The notes below the pieces were generated by a model. That model ran no database searches. It worked only from the letters and a program-made list of their open reading frames with translations, and had not been told where the DNA came from. 64,000 bases of DNA, from positions 2,790,001 through 2,854,000 of the forward strand of contig JAGPXD010000001.1 of assembly GCA_020746995.1 (NCBI GenBank). Direction: 5' to 3'. The DNA comes from Plectosphaerella cucumerina (taxonomy: Eukaryota; Ascomycota; Sordariomycetes; Glomerellales; Plectosphaerellaceae). Numbering within the stretch: position 1 is the first letter of the stretch; each line of letters begins with the position of its first letter. Below are positions 59,773-64,000 of this stretch, piece by piece. The translations under genes were made by a program, and so were the position numbers.

Positions 59773-62124
59773 GGCGAAGTGGTTTGATACCTCGGCGTGG
59801 TTGAAAGACGGGCTGATCACTACACCGACGGGAATTGTCGGCGTGTTTCTTCCCTGCGTGAAGGTTTGGAGAGGTTGGGTCTTTGCCGCCACCACCCGCA
59901 CGCAATGAAATCGCTGGTCTTTTCAGGTGACAAATGAGAGGCTGCCTCCGACTGCGGGTGGCATAAGGTATGCTGCATATGAGCGGCTGCGCCTAGGGGT
60001 GGCTGGGTGAAGTGGAAAAAGGGCATGAGGTGTGACACTAAAAGGGGGCGAAGTGCAGGGGCTGTCACACAACCACATCATGCGGCCCCCAATGCGGTTG
60101 CTCGATGCGCCACGAGCCGCCAGGTCATGAGTCCTAGAGCCTGATAATAGGGTGATACAGTTTGGGGGCCAATGTTCGGGGCATGCAGGAGGTCCGCGGC
60201 ATCGGGCTGTGTCATTCGGGGCCGGTCGGGCGACATTGGTGACCAGGTTGACAGTCTAGGAGAAGGTGTGCATGAGGTCCGAAGGCGACGAGGCAGATCT
60301 TCAGTGTCTGCTTGCCTGTCAGTCGATCACCTCGTAGGGCTTGAGATACTGTGGGCGACGATCGTGAGAAGTCACGACCGCCTGGGCCGAGGTTTGCATT
60401 TTCTGGCTATGGGAAACATTTCACCAGGTTGTTCGCTATATACCGTCCAAATTCATCCCTAAGCAAGCGCCTGAAGTCTCGAAAAATCAACCAGTACCCA
60501 ACTCCTTTCCTCCGTCTCCCGCCCAAGTAGTCAATCCGGGTATGATGCAGCATAATCAATCCTGGACGCGTTCATGGAAAGACTGTCCATTCTTCAGGCT
60601 TCTCCTTTCGATGGAACCTCGCTCATCAATGTCATGCACCTGTGGATCGCCAATGAGCCCTATTCTCTTCAACCTTCCATGTGACTTACAGCAGGCTGCG
60701 TTGTACGTCGTATCTTGCCGCGGGCTTCCGGTGTCGCGGTTGGTGAAGATGGTGATGTGGAAGATGTTGTGCCTCATCTCCACCCGAAAGGAGTTCTTCC
60801 CATACTGAGTAGTGAGCGCGTTGAGTAGGCCGTCCGTCGGGACACCCTTTGTGGGCATCTCGATGTGCTTCTTCCCCGTCGATGTCATGGAATCGAGGGC
60901 ATGATCCGAGGATTGTTCCGAGATGCGACCTGGCATAGCTGAGATGTAACGACTTGGGTGTGGTGAGGGATGTAGTGCTTGAGGGATGTGATCGATTGGG
61001 GTTTTGAAGCACGGTATGCGCTGATCTAGGGGGGTTTTTGAGTGGTGATGGGTGTGGCTTGAGGGAAACACCGAGACCCAAGGGAACGATGAGCTTTAAA
61101 GATTTGGAGCCTCGAACGCTTGGAAGGATCTGCGCATGCCCGTCGCTTTCGGCACATGCAGGGCGGAGCGAGGATCCTCGTCAGACCCGTACACTTCCAA
61201 AGAAACGGTTGGATCAAGTGCGAGGCGGCCAGCAACGGGAGCTCTCAGTCAGGCAGCGCACATGGCTGGCTAGTCCTCAAAGACACCGAAAGCACGGTTG
61301 CTGAACATGCTGCTCGCTCTTGTAACCGATTGGCCAGTTTGAAGGAAGTGTGCCTCGGTTGGAAGCGCAAAGAGGGTGTGTCTCTCGCTGAGGCTTGCAT
61401 GCTTGAGGGAGGGGAGTCAGGGGGCACAGCCTGGGGCAGTACACTAGCACTGCGGCTGCATGGACACGCAAGTGGAATAAACACCCGCCAGCCTGATTCA
61501 TCTACCGCCGTGTTCCCTTCGGCCCCCAAACTGGCCGTGCGGGCGGCGCGCCGTGGTGGTGGCCCATCGATGAGATTGGACGGCACGCCTGCACACTGCA
61601 TATGCCCCATGCAATCAGCAATAGTACACTCTCGCCCGAGTGTGACACTGATGAAGACCCTTTTCTCGAGTCCTCATGTCGAGGCAAGGCTCTGAGAGTC
61701 CTGCCAAAATGCGGTTGGGGGCGGCGGGGAGGTATGCGCTCGAGGCTCTCCGTCGGATGATATTTATCCTCGCCAGTTGCATTATCCCCGTTTTCTTTTC
61801 CAATACAATCTCGAGCTTCTAGCACCTGTGTAGTCGCCTTACTTTTGTTGCCCTTCCATCCAATTGGAAGATCCCTTTGTACTGTAACCCTGCTCAGCTG
61901 AGTTGCCCGAAGCCAGAGGCAGTTGGCATTCCTTTGGAAACCCTCCTTCGGCGTGGTCGTCACAATCCCAGCCAAGTCCAATCTACACTCTGCCCAACGT
62001 GAGCTACAGCAGCTCGACTGATTGGAGGCCGCCAACATCACTACAAGCTCAGTCCATCCCATCATTGGCACATCACTCGAGAACTTGTTTCTCGTGCTGC
62101 CCAACACTGCTGTCTCAGGCCAAC
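59773..62124. other. Region between two divergent kinase genes
   Basis: 2.35 kb. One small minus-strand frame (60556-60936) may be a gene; otherwise I see nothing. Both kinase promoters must lie here. Confidence 0.45.
60556..60936 (-). CDS. Small hypothetical protein
   Basis: A single 126-residue frame from the ATG at 60936 (MPGRISEQSSDHALDSMTST). The N-terminus is Ser-rich and polar. A short ordered-looking segment follows (NSFRVEMRHNIFHITIFT), then a basic region with two adjacent Cys. The frame extends upstream to 61071 without an obvious reason to start there. No signal peptide or known domain. It sits between two kinase genes, but I see no evidence of a functional link. It could be a chance frame. 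Confidence 0.35.
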   Translation of the reverse strand: MPGRISEQSSDHALDSMTSTGKKHIEMPTKGVPTDGLLNALTTQYGKNSFRVEMRHNIFHITIFTNRDTGSPRQDTTYNAACCKSHGRLKRIGLIGDPQVHDIDERGSIERRSLKNGQSFHERVQD

Positions 62125-64000
62125 ATGGCGCGGGGAAGCCAGCCCACGGGCATCCAGCCCAATCCACCAGACCAGGACTTCTTTCCCTGTTATGGCAACA
62201 ATGACGAGCAGGGTATACTAGCGAATCTCTTTGAGCTGCGCGAGACGACGCCAACACCACCAGCCACAGAGATGCCATGGAAGGGAAACGAGTTCAGCCA
62301 CGTCGAGGACCGCGATCGACTACATCCCAATCCAAGAGGATGCAGTTCTCGGCCGAGGGCTTTGTCTGACTCTGGAAGCTCCGGCTTGACGAGCGTGACG
62401 TTTCGGAAAATCGAGAATATGCCAGCAAGGGGCATCCTCAGCCACGCCTCCTTTGAAAGGTCTCGGACCGAGTCCAAGGTGGGCAGGCCCAATGGGAATC
62501 GGCTTTTCTCGACACCAACACAACCGGCAGAACCTCCAAGCACTGTGAATTCTGTTCGAGAACGACTTCGGAAGGCCATCATCCCCTGCGAATTGACGGC
62601 CAAAAAATCAGCGACCTTCATTCCCCTGGACAAACAGAGCGAGATCGTCACACCTGCTGTGATAAGAGAGATGCTGCGGAACACGATCGGTCCCTCAGGA
62701 CGCACGTATACCGAGGGCGAAGCCGAGAGAATCGTCCAGGGAGTCTTCCAGGAATGGCCCAGCACTGCTTTGACTTTGGACTCAGGCGTCGGCAGTCCTG
62801 GTGCAGGCTGGATGGCAACTCGCCGGCGGAGAATTCTCACCATCCTCATACTCATCAACAAGGTCAACCACATCAGCCTCTTCATCGACAACGATGTCGA
62901 TGACTTAGCCTTGCCCATCGACTGCAACCTCGACGCCTGGAAAAGGTCACAATGCACGAGCGGGCGTATCTGGAGTGGCGACGAGCCGCCAGACTTCGCC
63001 AGGCGTCTCAACGCCTGCTTCGAAGGGCTCGACGAAGATTGCATTGATCTCTTCAAAGCCAACCAGAAGAGGGTTCACGTGCCTTTCTTCCAGTTCTCGA
63101 CACAAGACGACATGCAGATATATCACTTCAACCTCGATGCCGACTGCGTTCTTCCCATCATCGATGTTGGAGTGAGGAGGGAAGGCGGCAACGCCATTGT
63201 GCAGAAGGTCATCTTGCACTCCTCCAGCTACAACTACGAGGCTTTTCAGGGTATAGGATCCATTCTTGTACGTCCATCCTGTTGGTCTATGCCTAGCGCA
63301 GGATAGTACACTGACTGTAGCTTGCCTCTACAGCGTCATGGCGGCACAGTGCCTGACGAACCTGTCTTTGCGCTTAAAAAGCTCAAACAACAGGGGGAAC
63401 AGCCATTCCGAGATGAGGTTGAGATTTTCGAGAGACTGGTTCACAGCAAGCGCCAGAAATGTCCAGATCACCTCCTGCGCCTCGAGATGGCATTCATGCA
63501 TGGCGATCAGGGCTACCTTCTGTTCCCGTGGGCTGAAGGCTCCCTCAAGGACTACTGGAAGGAGGCCCAGCGTGATCCATCGGACCCGAGTGACATCACT
63601 TGGTTCTTCGAGCAGTGTTACGGGCTGGCCCTGGGCCTGCGCCGACTTCACAATCCCAGGAGCTACGAAAAGTCCCAGTCCTTCGGCTTGGGTCTTCGGC
63701 CGAGTAAAGTTACCGGAATCTGTCACATTGAACCTGACGACAATGAACAGATAGTTGCGACCCTTCGCCATTTGGCCATCAACCCTGCCGCTGCCGAAGA
63801 CGCCGATGAAGACGAAAAGTTTGGCCGCCACACCGATGTCAAACCGGAAAACATCCTATGGTACCGCCGGTACGCGGAGGAAGACAATCACCTCGTCTTG
63901 TCGGACTTTGGATCAGCCCAATTCAGCAGCAAGCAAACGCGTTCCAACGTATCCCCCGGTGTGGCCGGACAGAAAGGCACCACGGAAACATACCAGGCGC
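62125..64000 (+). CDS. Protein kinase with HET-type-kinase N-terminal region (3' truncated by window)
   Basis: Exons 62125-63267 and 63334 to beyond the window; 603 residues visible. The first 150 residues are polar and disordered. Residues about 150-330 resemble the N-terminal region of the kinase at 58093-59772 (FIPLDKQ, IREMLRNTI, ILTILILINKVNHISLFI). The kinase domain includes FALKKL (ATP lysine), FRDEVEIFERL (helix C Glu), YLLFPWAEG hinge, RHTDVKPENILW catalytic loop near 545, and LSDFGSA. The HRD Arg is Thr. A KGTTETYQA activation segment precedes the window edge, so the APE motif and any C-terminal domain are not visible. The intron (63268-63333) has a CTGAC branch. It is divergent from the kinase-HET gene. 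Confidence 0.85.

Noticed and set aside
61120..61695. 191-codon plus-strand frame between the kinases
   Set aside because: Unconvincing composition and overlap with an opposite frame; no recognisable segment.
1..64000. tRNA, rRNA, CRISPR, insertion elements or transposons
   Set aside because: I looked for T-arm motifs, spaced repeats and transposase or reverse-transcriptase motifs on both strands and found none I can support. Scanning by eye can miss intron-containing tRNAs.

Overview
The window is nuclear DNA of a filamentous ascomycete, most likely a Sordariomycete. Genes are GC-rich and split by short introns (about 50-75 nt) with GT(A/G)NG donors, CTNAC-type branch sites and YAG acceptors. 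The gene set includes a Ste2 pheromone receptor, a Flo8/Som1-type LisH regulator, DUF1996-WSC and GH16 secreted proteins, a pectate-lyase-like enzyme and a HET-domain protein. I found no tRNA, rRNA, transposon or CRISPR array. Exon coordinates come from reading splice signals by eye. For every multi-exon model the summed exon length is a multiple of three and the joined frame is open.

Layout. 1.7-16.3 kb: a two-pass membrane protein, the U5 snRNP 40-kDa WD40 protein divergent from TRAPP subunit Bet3, the Som1/Flo8-type regulator, a GH16 glucanase, a conserved unknown protein and the small TOM subunit Tom6. 16.5-26 kb: a secreted DUF1996-WSC protein, a 3.5-kb gap that ends in STE2, and a large disordered unknown protein. 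26-47.4 kb is a dense housekeeping block: ESCRT-I Vps23/TSG101, indoleamine 2,3-dioxygenase, RPB2, Pet117, V-ATPase subunit G, CTNNBL1, a histidine phosphatase, Guf1/EF4 and a large MIT-domain protein. 48-55.4 kb is accessory metabolism: an aldo/keto reductase, a modular pectate-lyase-like enzyme, a small Gly-rich ORF and an SDR/NmrA-like reductase.

55.7-64 kb is the most unusual part. A protein kinase and a HET domain lie on the minus strand and read as one gene, joined through a chain of 3-nt (one possibly 6-nt) microexons that all keep phase 0. A second kinase diverges from it and runs off the window. Both kinases have a similar N-terminal region and both lack the Arg of the HRD motif. HET domains mediate non-self recognition and cell death in fungi, so this looks like a candidate allorecognition or immune-like signalling locus. 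That role is inference.

Other splicing oddities: a 9-nt microexon in BET3; an ATG-only coding exon plus a 9-nt microexon in the V-ATPase G gene; a GC-AG intron in PET117; and a histidine-phosphatase intron whose GT donor is missing.
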